Shown here piece after piece: positions 51,989-60,327 of a DNA stretch of 64,000 bases. The stretch is from Ravibacter sp964562455 (lineage in GTDB: Bacteria > Bacteroidota > Bacteroidia > Cytophagales > Spirosomataceae): assembly GCA_964562455.1 (NCBI GenBank), contig CAZLTN010000008.1, positions 1 through 64,000 on the forward strand, given 5' to 3'. Numbering within the stretch: the stretch's first letter is position 1; each line of letters begins with the position of its first letter. Under the pieces are notes generated by a model that worked only from the letters and a program-made list of their open reading frames with translations, was not told the DNA's origin and ran no database searches. The position numbers were made by a program, and so were the translations under genes.

Positions 51989-52127
51989 GATGTGGTGATT
52001 AAACGATGTGGTGATTAGTTGATATGATGATTAGCTGATTGAATAATCTTCACATCTTCACATCTTCACATCTTCACATCTTCACATCTTCACATCTTCA
52101 CATCTTCACATCACCCCATCACCCCAT
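51989..52127. repeat. GATGTGNN octamer arrays on both strands
   Basis: Left: two GATGTGGTGATT units (51989-52000 and 52005-52016) plus decayed GAT-rich units. Right: eight perfect tandem copies of CTTCACAT (52048-52111), followed by two CACCCCAT (52112-52127). Read on the minus strand the right array is GATGTGAA units, so the locus is an inverted arrangement of one octamer family, as at 1271-1340. It fills the gap between the tlpA-like gene and proC. Confidence 0.85.
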
Positions 52128-52145
52128 CAATCAATCCTCACATCA

Positions 52146-52952
52146 ATGAAAATAGCAATCGTCGGCTGCGGCAATATGGGAATGGCATTTGCCAATGCTT
52201 TCCTGAAGTATGACCTGGTAAAGACATCTGACTTCCTGTTGATAGAAAAAAGCGTCGACAGGCTGGAAGGGCTTCGGGAAAGCTTCAAACCCGGCGTGCT
52301 TACCGGCGTCATCGACGGTCAGCTGGGCGACTATGACCTGGTCATTCTCTCTATAAAACCCCAGGATTTCGCGACTGTAGGAGCCGCTCTGAAGGAAGTC
52401 CTGAAGCCTGACCAGGTTGTTCTTTCTATCATGGCCGGGATTGCAATAGAACGGATACGGGCTACTTTGAACCATCACCGCATTGTAAGGGCCATGCCCA
52501 ATACTCCTGCCATGCTTGGAATGGGTATCACGGCCTACACCTCGACCTCTGAAGTAGAAAATACGCTGCTCAGGAAAGTAGAAAATCTTATCAATGCTAC
52601 CGGCCGGTCGGTTTACCTGGAAGACGAAACCATGCTCGACGCCGTCACTGCCCTTAGTGGGAGCGGCCCGGCCTATTTTTTCTACCTTGTAAAATCCATG
52701 ATCGAAGCGGGCAAAAAAATGGGATTTGACGACTCGGTATCCGCGTTGCTGGTAAAGCAAACCATGCTCGGTTCCTATCACCTTATCAATAATGCGGAAA
52801 AATCACTGGATGAGCTGATCCAGGCGGTAGCCTCGAAAGGGGGGACCACCGAGGCTGCGCTGAAACGTTTCGGGGAAGGCGATATCGATGCCAACCTACA
52901 GGAAGGGATTTTTGCCGCCAGGAACCGTTCCCAGGAGCTGGCCCGCGGGTAA
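52146..52952 (+). CDS. proC: Pyrroline-5-carboxylate reductase
   Basis: 268 residues. N-terminal Rossmann fold begins KIAIVGCGNMGMAFANAFLK; middle VVLSIMAGIAIERIRATL and IVRAMPNTPAMLGMGITAY; C-terminal dimer domain AVTALSGSGPAYFFYLVKSMIEAG, LVKQTMLGSYHLI and VASKGGTTEAALKRFGEG. It reduces pyrroline-5-carboxylate to proline with NAD(P)H. Complete; it ends 2 bp before the convergent Omp85-like gene. Confidence 0.97.
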   Translation: MKIAIVGCGNMGMAFANAFLKYDLVKTSDFLLIEKSVDRLEGLRESFKPGVLTGVIDGQLGDYDLVILSIKPQDFATVGAALKEVLKPDQVVLSIMAGIAIERIRATLNHHRIVRAMPNTPAMLGMGITAYTSTSEVENTLLRKVENLINATGRSVYLEDETMLDAVTALSGSGPAYFFYLVKSMIEAGKKMGFDDSVSALLVKQTMLGSYHLINNAEKSLDELIQAVASKGGTTEAALKRFGEGDIDANLQEGIFAARNRSQELARG

Positions 52953-52954
52953 GC

Positions 52955-54796
52955 TCACCTGAAAGGAACGATTTCCGGCGCGGACATATCGAAATCCTGT
53001 AATCTCAGCGTGGTCATGCCTGACACCCGGAAGCGCCAGTCGGAAGAAAGCGTGGGGATGTTCGGATAATAGGCCAGCCTGAATTCAATGGTTTTAAAAG
53101 TAAGATGTTCGTTGCGCAACCTTACACCCGCTCCGTATGCCTGGTAGAGCCTTCCGTTCCAGAGTTTATCGGTATTGGCAATAAGTCCGAAATCGGCAAA
53201 AACAAAATGCGCTCCCCTGAAGCCGAGGAAACTTCCCGGTGTAAAAAGCACTGTTTCCATCCCGATATTAAGACGCTTTTTCCCTACCAACCGGTCTGAA
53301 AACACACCTCTGATCCCGTATTCGTCGGTAAGATTGATATATTCCAGCGCATCACGTTTGAATCCCTGCGTATAGCGAAAATTGACAAACTGGCGTACCT
53401 GGCTGAGCCCCACCGGCAGCAGCGGGGTAAAGTAATTCATATATGTACTTAAAACCCCCTGGTGTACCTTCTTCAGCTGCAGGTAACTGCCCGCATCTAC
53501 CAGGCCGTATATATACCCCAGGTTTTGCGGCAGGTACCCTCCCTTCGAAAATCTTACGCCTCCGTATCCCCTGCTTCCGAATTCGGTCATATCGCGGCCG
53601 AGAGTAAACGTCATCATGCTCCCTACCGGGACGTCCTCCGTACGTCCGAAACCGAAAATCAGCAGGTCTCTGAAGTAGTTCCTGTCGGAATACCCGAAAC
53701 TAAGTAAAAAGGCACTCTGGTTCCAATATGCGCGGTTGCTGTCGACCGTAACCTCCGGCCTTTTAAGATAGCGATATTTGTAATACCTGGCTGCTGCCAC
53801 CAGCCTCTTATTCGGGTTTGCTGACGAAGTATTGAAACGGAAAGCACGCCCGTACCACAAGTCATAGTACCCGTACCTGGAAGTATAGGTAATCGTCCGT
53901 TCTATATTATCCGTTTCTTTTTTGTATTCCCTTATTTCCTTCAGCCCCGTTTCCACTGCTCCGGCGTGAACGGTTTCGATTGACAGAAAAGGTCTTGAAA
54001 ACCGTAAAAACTGGTGCTTCAGATCCCTTTCCCAGATCACGCCCATCTGCCCTGAAACGAGCGATCTGCCGATATAAGGCATTGTATAAATGACTCTCAT
54101 ACCCAACTGTTGCAGGGTATCGACCTCGCGCCAACGGACAGATATTGTATTGGAGTGCGTCCAGCCGCGTACATTGTGGTTGGTCACTCCAAGTCTGAAA
54201 CTATTGAACCCACCGAAGCTCCCTTCCGGGATAATCGGCCAGATGTCCTGCAGGAGGACAAGGACATCCACGCGGTTAAGGTCGCCCTGGATAGGTACGA
54301 CAATGATACGTGCATCGAGTATCGCATTATTCTGACGGAGGATACGCTCGTTATCCAGGAACAGCACAGGATCTACAAAATCGCCTTCGGAAAACAGTAG
54401 CATCGACTTCCGGATTACCTGCTGGCTGGTATTCCGGTGAAGCTTCGTACTAACGAAGGTCTGGAACCTGTTGCTTATGCGATTGGTGTCGTGCACCGAT
54501 TCGCCCAGCATATTCAACTGGCGGATATCGATCTTCCTTATGGTCAGGCCGGCATATTCGTCGAAAGGGTTTGTATCTATATTGACTACTTCCCCGGAGG
54601 ATTTTTTACGGTTATATACATCGTTAAAGAAAAGCCGGTAGATACTTTTAGTGATCTTACGCTTGTAAAACCTTTCTTTCAGCCGGGTATAACGGATGCT
54701 ATCCTTTTCAGCGGTCGTAAGCGAAGATTTTTCCTGGCCGAACAAACAGCAGGGCAAAACACATAACAGCAGCACCAGAAACCTAATGAAAACCAT
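52955..54796 (-). CDS. Omp85/BamA-like outer-membrane protein
   Basis: 613 residues. Signal peptide (about 1-20; LLLCVLPCCLFGQ). A POTRA-like region (about 85-175; LTIRKIDIRQLNML, NTSQQVIRKSMLLFSEGDFVDPVLFLDNERILRQNN, NRVDVLVLLQDIWPI) is followed by a long region of alternating strands typical of a surface-antigen barrel, ending near LRLQDFDMSAPEIVPFR. It is shorter than BamA (only one or two POTRA modules) and more like the lipid- or protein-export relatives common in Bacteroidota. The substrate is unknown. Convergent with proC. Confidence 0.75.
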   Translation of the reverse strand: MVFIRFLVLLLCVLPCCLFGQEKSSLTTAEKDSIRYTRLKERFYKRKITKSIYRLFFNDVYNRKKSSGEVVNIDTNPFDEYAGLTIRKIDIRQLNMLGESVHDTNRISNRFQTFVSTKLHRNTSQQVIRKSMLLFSEGDFVDPVLFLDNERILRQNNAILDARIIVVPIQGDLNRVDVLVLLQDIWPIIPEGSFGGFNSFRLGVTNHNVRGWTHSNTISVRWREVDTLQQLGMRVIYTMPYIGRSLVSGQMGVIWERDLKHQFLRFSRPFLSIETVHAGAVETGLKEIREYKKETDNIERTITYTSRYGYYDLWYGRAFRFNTSSANPNKRLVAAARYYKYRYLKRPEVTVDSNRAYWNQSAFLLSFGYSDRNYFRDLLIFGFGRTEDVPVGSMMTFTLGRDMTEFGSRGYGGVRFSKGGYLPQNLGYIYGLVDAGSYLQLKKVHQGVLSTYMNYFTPLLPVGLSQVRQFVNFRYTQGFKRDALEYINLTDEYGIRGVFSDRLVGKKRLNIGMETVLFTPGSFLGFRGAHFVFADFGLIANTDKLWNGRLYQAYGAGVRLRNEHLTFKTIEFRLAYYPNIPTLSSDWRFRVSGMTTLRLQDFDMSAPEIVPFR

Positions 54797-54877
54797 ATAT
54801 CCGTCACGACAACAAACAAATTTAGAGTTTTCACAATATATACGACGATACGGTAGGCGGCTCCTGAACAGTATCTC

Positions 54878-56212
54878 CTATATCTTAGGTAGTTTATAAC
54901 CGTTGTGATAAGGCTTCTCAAGGTATTTTTTATTGGCCGCCTCATCGGTAAACTTTCCTTTGATACGGTCCCATACCAGCTTTTGGCCCGTCAGGTAACT
55001 GATATTTCCCATCTGGGCAACGGTGGCGACGTGAGCGCCGGCTTCGATCGGGCAGTTGAGTTTTTCAAACCGGCGGGTTTTGACCACATCCACAAAATTC
55101 TCCCAATGCTTGTCAAGCCCGTTATCACTTCGTTCCACAAAAGGCTTGCTCACTTTTTGCTCGCCCTTCTTTTCTTCGATCACTTCCCATCCGCTTCTGT
55201 TGAGTACAAGCGTCCCGTTATTGCCGATATAAGCAATGCCGTGGTCCCTGCCGTAGGAACCATTGTCGATTCCCATCGCAGAGTCCCATACCATATTGAA
55301 CTTATCAAATTCATAGAGGGTGGTGAGCGTATCGGGAGTTTCCTCATACAGGTCGGGATAGGCAAACCGGCCTCCCAGCCCAGCAATGCTTTTGGGCAGA
55401 TCGGCCTTCATTCCTAACAACGCATAATCGATGAGGTGTACTCCCCAGTCGGTCATCAATCCACCGGCATAATCCCAGAACCAACGAAAATTAAAATGAA
55501 AACGGCTGGAATTAAAAGGTCTTACCGGTGCAGGACCAAGCCATTGTTTGTAATCGACGCCCTGCGGAGGCGCACTATCGGGGACTACCGGTCCGGGTTT
55601 CATCCATCCCTGGTAGCACCAGACTTTAACAGTGCGTATATTACCGAGCTGGCCACCCTGTACAAAATCTACCGCATCGCGGAAATGCTGCTGGCTTCTC
55701 TGCCACTGCCCTGCCTGGACAGCCTTTCCATAACGCTTCTGAGCTGCCACCATACGGCGGCATTCTTCTATGGAGTTACCGACAGGTTTTTCGACATACA
55801 CATCCTTTCCCGCCTCGCAGGCGTGTATCATCTGCAGCGCATGCCAGTGATCGGGGGTGCCCACTATCACTACATCCACATCCTTGTCGTCAAGCAACTG
55901 CCTGTAGTCTCCGTATTTCTTTACCCGCGCCGAAGCGCCGGGCTTCATTTCCTCCAGGTCTTTCATCCTGTCGGCTATTACCCCCGGGTCTATATCGCAA
56001 ACTGCGACGAGATTGACCCCGGGTATTTTCAGCGCCGAACGTGTATTAGACCATCCCATGCCTTTTATACCGATAGTACCGATATTGAGCTGATCGGCCG
56101 GAGCTACTTTGCCGGTGGTATAGGGAAAAGCCAGGCTTGTTGGCGAAGCGCCCAAAACAGCCCCTCCGGCTATGAGCGACGTTTTTCTGAGAAAATTTCT
56201 GCGGGTATTCAT
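54878..56212 (-). CDS. TAT-exported Gfo/Idh/MocA-family oxidoreductase
   Basis: 444 residues. A twin-arginine signal (NTRRNFLRKTSLIAGGAVLG) is followed by a Rossmann domain (LNIGTIGIKGMGWSNTRSAL, VVIVGTPDHWHALQMIHACEAGKDVYVEKPVGNSIEECRRM) with the conserved EKP motif and HWHA, and a C-terminal alpha/beta substrate domain (FHFNFRWFWDYAGGLMTDWGVHLIDYALLGM). It would oxidise or hydrolyse a sugar derivative with NAD(P) in the periplasm, the common partner chemistry of DUF1080 proteins. Substrate not known. Confidence 0.9.
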   Translation of the reverse strand: MNTRRNFLRKTSLIAGGAVLGASPTSLAFPYTTGKVAPADQLNIGTIGIKGMGWSNTRSALKIPGVNLVAVCDIDPGVIADRMKDLEEMKPGASARVKKYGDYRQLLDDKDVDVVIVGTPDHWHALQMIHACEAGKDVYVEKPVGNSIEECRRMVAAQKRYGKAVQAGQWQRSQQHFRDAVDFVQGGQLGNIRTVKVWCYQGWMKPGPVVPDSAPPQGVDYKQWLGPAPVRPFNSSRFHFNFRWFWDYAGGLMTDWGVHLIDYALLGMKADLPKSIAGLGGRFAYPDLYEETPDTLTTLYEFDKFNMVWDSAMGIDNGSYGRDHGIAYIGNNGTLVLNRSGWEVIEEKKGEQKVSKPFVERSDNGLDKHWENFVDVVKTRRFEKLNCPIEAGAHVATVAQMGNISYLTGQKLVWDRIKGKFTDEAANKKYLEKPYHNGYKLPKI

Positions 56213-56329
56213 CTGTCCGAAAATTCTTTGCTTTCAGAATGCTTACGGGCTTCACACAGCCCAAGTACAAAAGCCGGACAGGAGAAAATCTACTGAAAGC
56301 GATTCTCAGAAACGCAAAAAGCTTCTCTC

Positions 56330-58114
56330 TTAAACCTGCCCCGCTATGCGAAGACCGGCAAGCTTCGCTTCAATCTCCTGCAGTTCCTCCATCATTTTAA
56401 GACGATAAGCTTCTGTCTGGTTGGTTATCACGGGAATCAGCTCCTTGTAATACTGGATCCCGTTTTGCAACTGCTCTTTAAACTTCGTGAAATATTTCAG
56501 CTTTTTATCGGTGAGGGTCTGCAGGTTCGTCTCTATATCTTTTTTGAGGTAATCCATATATAAATTCAGCTCATTGATAAACATATTCGAACGGCTGGCG
56601 TTCATCAGCAGGTTTACCTTGCCGTAAATATGCGCGACCATCTCATCGAGCGAGAATATCCTTGAAAAGTACGCCAGGTTAGGGCCCGGGCAGACCGCGA
56701 CAGCAGTGGTATTCTTTTTCCTCGATATATCGTTCCTGATATACGCCGCAGTGACCAGGCCTTCGCAAAGACATAGCTTTTCCATTACCTCATCAGCCTG
56801 CTTCCGGTATTCTTCTTCCGACAGTCCAGCGTTCTGAAGCTGTTTCAGCTTGAGGGCCTGGTATTTTCTCGACGCGGTACAAATAGGTTCTTTTGTGAAC
56901 TCTGTATTCGATACCAGGTATTTTTTTGTACAGGGGCTTCCCGGCCTGCCTTGCGCGATCCTTTCGAGCCGCTGTTTTTCCGCCGCACTGAACCGGAAAT
57001 TATTGAACGGAACGCCCAAAGGCGATGAGCCGCTGATGTAATAGTCGTCTTTTCCGGCCTCAGCGAGCTGCAGCATCGTTTCGTCGTCGATATTGACGGC
57101 TTCGGGTACGAGCAGGAAAGGGCTTCCCCAGCCGGTTGCATCGAGTTCATAATGTTCCAGCAGGAATCTGCTTTCCTCTGCAGTGCCGATCCCGCCCTGC
57201 ACTGAAATCTTCATTTGCGGCGGTCGTGTGCATTCTATCCCTCTCTCTGAAAGCGCTTTCCGGTAAAGCCCGAACAGCTCCCCTATCATTTCGGTACGCC
57301 TGATCTTGAATTCTTCCAGTATAGGCCCCAGAAGGTACCCTTCGGTAGCAAACGCGTGACCGCCGCAGTTAAGGCCGGACTCGATGCGGAACTCAGAAAC
57401 CCATACTCCTTTCTTGGCCAGGAACTTTGCCTGGATAAGCGCTGAACGGTAGTCACTTACTTTCAGTATGACGCGTTTCCTGATATACCCCTGGTTGTCG
57501 GGAAAAAAGTCAGGAAAATTCTCCAGGTAGCTGTACAGCCGCGGGTTCATGCCGGCCGATAGCACTACCGACGATTCGAGCCTGCTGTCGGCAAACCCTT
57601 TCAACGATTCCAGGGCATCGCTGTTGATCGCCTCTCCATCCTCGCCGTAATTCAGCTTGTCGACCTTTGCCATGATATTGACGTCGACCGCCCCCTTTTT
57701 CATCCTGCTTTTCAGATCGCTTTCCAATTCATCGCGTTTACTGCCCGGCTCCATTCCAAGCCATCGGGCGTATTCCTGCTTTAAAGAAGACGAATCGGGA
57801 AGCAGTTCGAAGTAGCGGGCAAGCTGGCCTCCCTCTGCCAGTTTCGAAGAACGGATTTGCTCAAAACGCTCGTCGATCAGCCCCTGCATCATGTCAAGAT
57901 AGGCCGTAACCCTCTTCGAGCGGAAGCCCGGAATTTTATCGGAAACGGGTTCAAAGTGAAACCCCTCCTGATTTGCGTAGTGCTCGCGCATACGTTCCAG
58001 GAGAATATCGTCTACAATCGAAGCTACGGAAGAGATACCGAGGGGCGCTACCTTTACGGGTGTATCGACCGAATAGGCAAGCCCCAGCACTGGTATATGA
58101 AATGAATGAATCAT
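56330..58114 (-). CDS. Uncharacterised 594-residue protein; predicted FMN TIM-barrel (nitronate monooxygenase-like) with Cys-rich C-terminus
   Basis: 594 residues, family not named. It begins IPVLGLAYSVDTPVKVAPLGISSVASIVDD, like the start of an FMN-dependent TIM barrel. IESGLNCGGHAFATEG (245-260, NCGGH at 249-253) resembles the GGH phosphate/flavin region of nitronate monooxygenases, and SVQGGIGTAEESRFLLEHYELDATGWGSPFLLVPEAV (304-340) their GTxF...PE region. A further region has Cys395, 412, 448, 450 and 475, a possible metal-cluster ligand set, then a helical, coiled-coil-like tail (about 520-590). An operator nearly identical to that of the cbb3 operon lies 64 bp upstream. Fold assignment is inference; activity unknown. 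Confidence 0.6.
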   Translation of the reverse strand: MIHSFHIPVLGLAYSVDTPVKVAPLGISSVASIVDDILLERMREHYANQEGFHFEPVSDKIPGFRSKRVTAYLDMMQGLIDERFEQIRSSKLAEGGQLARYFELLPDSSSLKQEYARWLGMEPGSKRDELESDLKSRMKKGAVDVNIMAKVDKLNYGEDGEAINSDALESLKGFADSRLESSVVLSAGMNPRLYSYLENFPDFFPDNQGYIRKRVILKVSDYRSALIQAKFLAKKGVWVSEFRIESGLNCGGHAFATEGYLLGPILEEFKIRRTEMIGELFGLYRKALSERGIECTRPPQMKISVQGGIGTAEESRFLLEHYELDATGWGSPFLLVPEAVNIDDETMLQLAEAGKDDYYISGSSPLGVPFNNFRFSAAEKQRLERIAQGRPGSPCTKKYLVSNTEFTKEPICTASRKYQALKLKQLQNAGLSEEEYRKQADEVMEKLCLCEGLVTAAYIRNDISRKKNTTAVAVCPGPNLAYFSRIFSLDEMVAHIYGKVNLLMNASRSNMFINELNLYMDYLKKDIETNLQTLTDKKLKYFTKFKEQLQNGIQYYKELIPVITNQTEAYRLKMMEELQEIEAKLAGLRIAGQV

Positions 58115-58171
58115 ATCTGATTTAGTCTTGATAACAGGCAGCGAAGTACCTATTATCCTGCTTATTCGTCA

Positions 58172-58185
58172 ATGACCAGGATCAT
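58172..58185. promoter_or_regulatory. Crp/Fnr-type operator upstream of the 594-residue protein gene
   Basis: ATGA (58172-58175) / TCAT (58182-58185) around spacer CCAGGA, core TGA-N6-TCA. It agrees with the ccoI-proximal site in 17 of 18 bases over ATGACC-R-GGATCATAAATA. It is centred 64 bp before the ATG at 58114; a weak -7-like TACTTCGC (minus strand, 58148-58141) lies at the same distance from the palindrome centre as in the ccoI promoter. Confidence 0.6.
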
Positions 58186-58215
58186 AAATATATATGGGTG
58201 TTTTTCATGTAGGCA

Positions 58216-59439
58216 TCATACCGCTTCCATTTCTTCCGCCGTCTTCACGCTGGTCTGTCGCGGTGCAGCCCCCAATAGCGCGGATGCGGAAACTGCCAGT
58301 ACAAGCATAACCGTAAACATCGTAACGGCGCTCTCGCCCTGTAGTGTCCCGATAGCTGCCGCGACGAGCGCGCCTGTTCCCATCCTCATAGCACCGCCCA
58401 ACGCGGAGGCGCCGCCGGCATTTGCCGTAAACGGCGCCAGCGAAGCGGCTGTAGCATTAGGATTGATCAGGCCGCTCAGGAACATAATTGAAAAAATACC
58501 GGCTCCCAGCCATTGGTAGCCTACACCCGGATAAAAATACACCAGCAGCACCGCAGCAAGGGTAACTGCGACCAGCGCCCGGGAAGCAACATTGGCTATC
58601 CGGATATAATGGAAATGCCTGGTGAGTATGCCGTTAAGATAGTTACCCGCAATCAGCCCGGTAGCATTCACGGCAAACAGGATCGAAAAGCTTGCCTTAT
58701 CCAGCTTGTAGATCGTCAGGAATATAAAGGACGCCGAAGATACATAGGCAAACAGGATCGACATCGAAAGGCTTCCTGCCAGCGTATAAAACAGGAAGCT
58801 CCGGTTCTCCAGGATCTCAAAATAGCCGCGGCCTATTGCTTTTGCCCTGAGCCGGTTGTTGTGCATGTACCGGCTGGTCTCGGGAAGAAAAAAATAGATA
58901 AGCGCAATGACGAATAACGAGAAAAAAGTAAGAAAATAAAATATATAGTTCCAGTCGGCCTTTGCCAGGAAGAGGCTGCCAACGCTCGGTGCGATCAGGG
59001 GGGCTACACCCATTACCAGCATAATGGAGGAATAGACTTTAGCCCTTTCATTGGGTTCGTAAACATCGCTGATAACAGCATTTGAGGCCACCATTCCGAC
59101 ACACCCTCCCAAAGCCTGTAAAAGGCGCATACCGATCATGGTCCATATATCGGGAGACAACGCACAGCCGAGTGCTGCTATTGAATAGATAAACAACCCG
59201 GTCAGCAGGGGCTTTTTACGACCATATTTGTCTACGATAGGACCATATAACAACTGTCCTGCCGCAATGCCGGCAAAATAGGAAGTCAGCGTAAAGGCTA
59301 CATGCTTTTCGTCGGTGCCGAAATCTTCCGCTATCCTTCCGAAAGCCGGAAGATACATATCGATCGTAAAGGGACTAAGAGCGGCCAGAATACCGAGAAG
59401 AATAACTAGATATGTTTTGTTAATTTTAATTTGCGTCAT
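58216..59439 (-). CDS. Bcr/CflA-family MFS drug exporter
   Basis: 407 residues from the ATG at 59439 (a TTG at 59454 is possible). Twelve hydrophobic segments. The Bcr/CflA signature LLGILAALSPFTIDMYLPAFG lies in helix 1, and the MFS loop motif YGPIVDKYGRKKPLLTGL follows helix 2. Family members export drugs and small metabolites by proton antiport; the substrate cannot be told. It ends 101 bp before the start of the 594-residue protein gene on the same strand. Confidence 0.9.
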   Translation of the reverse strand: MTQIKINKTYLVILLGILAALSPFTIDMYLPAFGRIAEDFGTDEKHVAFTLTSYFAGIAAGQLLYGPIVDKYGRKKPLLTGLFIYSIAALGCALSPDIWTMIGMRLLQALGGCVGMVASNAVISDVYEPNERAKVYSSIMLVMGVAPLIAPSVGSLFLAKADWNYIFYFLTFFSLFVIALIYFFLPETSRYMHNNRLRAKAIGRGYFEILENRSFLFYTLAGSLSMSILFAYVSSASFIFLTIYKLDKASFSILFAVNATGLIAGNYLNGILTRHFHYIRIANVASRALVAVTLAAVLLVYFYPGVGYQWLGAGIFSIMFLSGLINPNATAASLAPFTANAGGASALGGAMRMGTGALVAAAIGTLQGESAVTMFTVMLVLAVSASALLGAAPRQTSVKTAEEMEAV

Positions 59440-59839
59440 AGTAACAGGTTGCAAATGAAGTCATCTTTTTTAGAAACAATCGGCCTGGTTTTTTGTTCAG
59501 ATTTTATGAAGATTCTCCGGGGAACAAGCTAAATTTTTCCCTGCCCTGACCTAAAGAAGGAACCCGCACAGAATGCCTCACGGAGGAGGATGCCGGCCCT
59601 ATGGAGGACCAGACGATAAATAATCCGTCATATTTAGGCAACTTAGTCAACTCGCATACTTTATTTTTTTATATTCCGGCCGTCAATATTTATACGTCAC
59701 TTAAAACTTCCCGGGACCTGAGCTTTTACGAGAGTGTCAGGAGCTTCTGAAGTTATCACCAGATGGAGACCAGCAACCATACAAACGGGGCGATTCCGAA
59801 AAGCCAGACGAGTAGGAAATTCACCTTAACTTTTCAATA
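59440..59839. other. 400-bp gene-poor gap
   Basis: No convincing gene of normal size. It is AT-rich around 59640-59700. The only coding hint is a very small minus-strand frame at 59756-59824. It holds the promoters of the divergent MFS and DUF805 genes, but I see no exact TAnnTTTG box at a fitting place. Confidence 0.5.
59756..59824 (-). CDS. Possible 22-residue Trp-rich membrane peptide
   Basis: A GTG-initiated frame of 22 codons encodes one very hydrophobic segment with four Trp residues (NFLLVWLFGIAPFVW, then a short LV/W-rich end). It could be a tiny membrane protein, a remnant of a larger one, or chance. No ribosome-binding or promoter evidence. Confidence 0.2.
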   Translation of the reverse strand: MNFLLVWLFGIAPFVWLLVSIW

Positions 59840-60214
59840 ATGAACTGGTATTTAAAAGTACTCAAACAATACGCGGACTTCAATGGCAGGGCCCGCAGGC
59901 AGGAATACTGGATGTTCGTATTGTTTAACGTAATCTTTATGTTTGCGGCTAGCCTTCTGGACAAACTGTTAGGTCTGTCGGATCCCCTCACAGGTCTCGG
60001 CCCTCTCTACGGTTTGTACATCCTGGCCGTATTTATTCCCGGAATCGCGGTCGCGATCAGGAGGCTCCACGATATCGGAAAAAGTGGCTGGATGCTGCTG
60101 CTGGCGCTCATTCCCATTATCGGCGGTATCTGGCTGATTGTTTTAATGGTAAGAGAAGGCGACCGGGGCGATAATCAATACGGTCCCGATCCAAAACCCC
60201 GTACCACGTTTTAA
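59840..60214 (+). CDS. DUF805 inner-membrane protein
   Basis: 124 residues. N-terminal NWYLKVLKQYADFNGRARRQEYWMFVLFN is the DUF805 signature (FNGRARRxEYW). Three to four membrane helices follow, with RRLHDIGKSGWMLLLALIPIIGGIWLIVLMV and the polar tail GDRGDNQYGPDPKP. Function of the family unknown. Stands alone; a partial MITE-like repeat lies downstream. Confidence 0.93.
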   Translation: MNWYLKVLKQYADFNGRARRQEYWMFVLFNVIFMFAASLLDKLLGLSDPLTGLGPLYGLYILAVFIPGIAVAIRRLHDIGKSGWMLLLALIPIIGGIWLIVLMVREGDRGDNQYGPDPKPRTTF

Positions 60215-60250
60215 CTATATACGCTTTTTTTCTCATTACGGGCTGAAGGT

Positions 60251-60285
60251 GTCTAAAAAGTGCTCGCTAGCTGGAAATATTAGAG
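60251..60285 (-). repeat. Partial copy of the MITE-like repeat end
   Basis: Matches the reverse complement of 20534-20568 at 32 of 35 positions, starting GTCTAAAAAGTGCTCGCTAG. Only one end is recognisable. It lies in the leader of the GH32 gene, 43 bp before its ATG. Confidence 0.7.
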
Positions 60286-60327
60286 CGACAACTCCGCCTT
60301 TTGCATCGCAGCTCCTTTTATATCATA

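Noticed and set aside
52048..52127. Regular short repeats that might be a CRISPR array
   Set aside because: The unit is only 8 bp with no spacers and no cas genes nearby; it is a microsatellite-like array.
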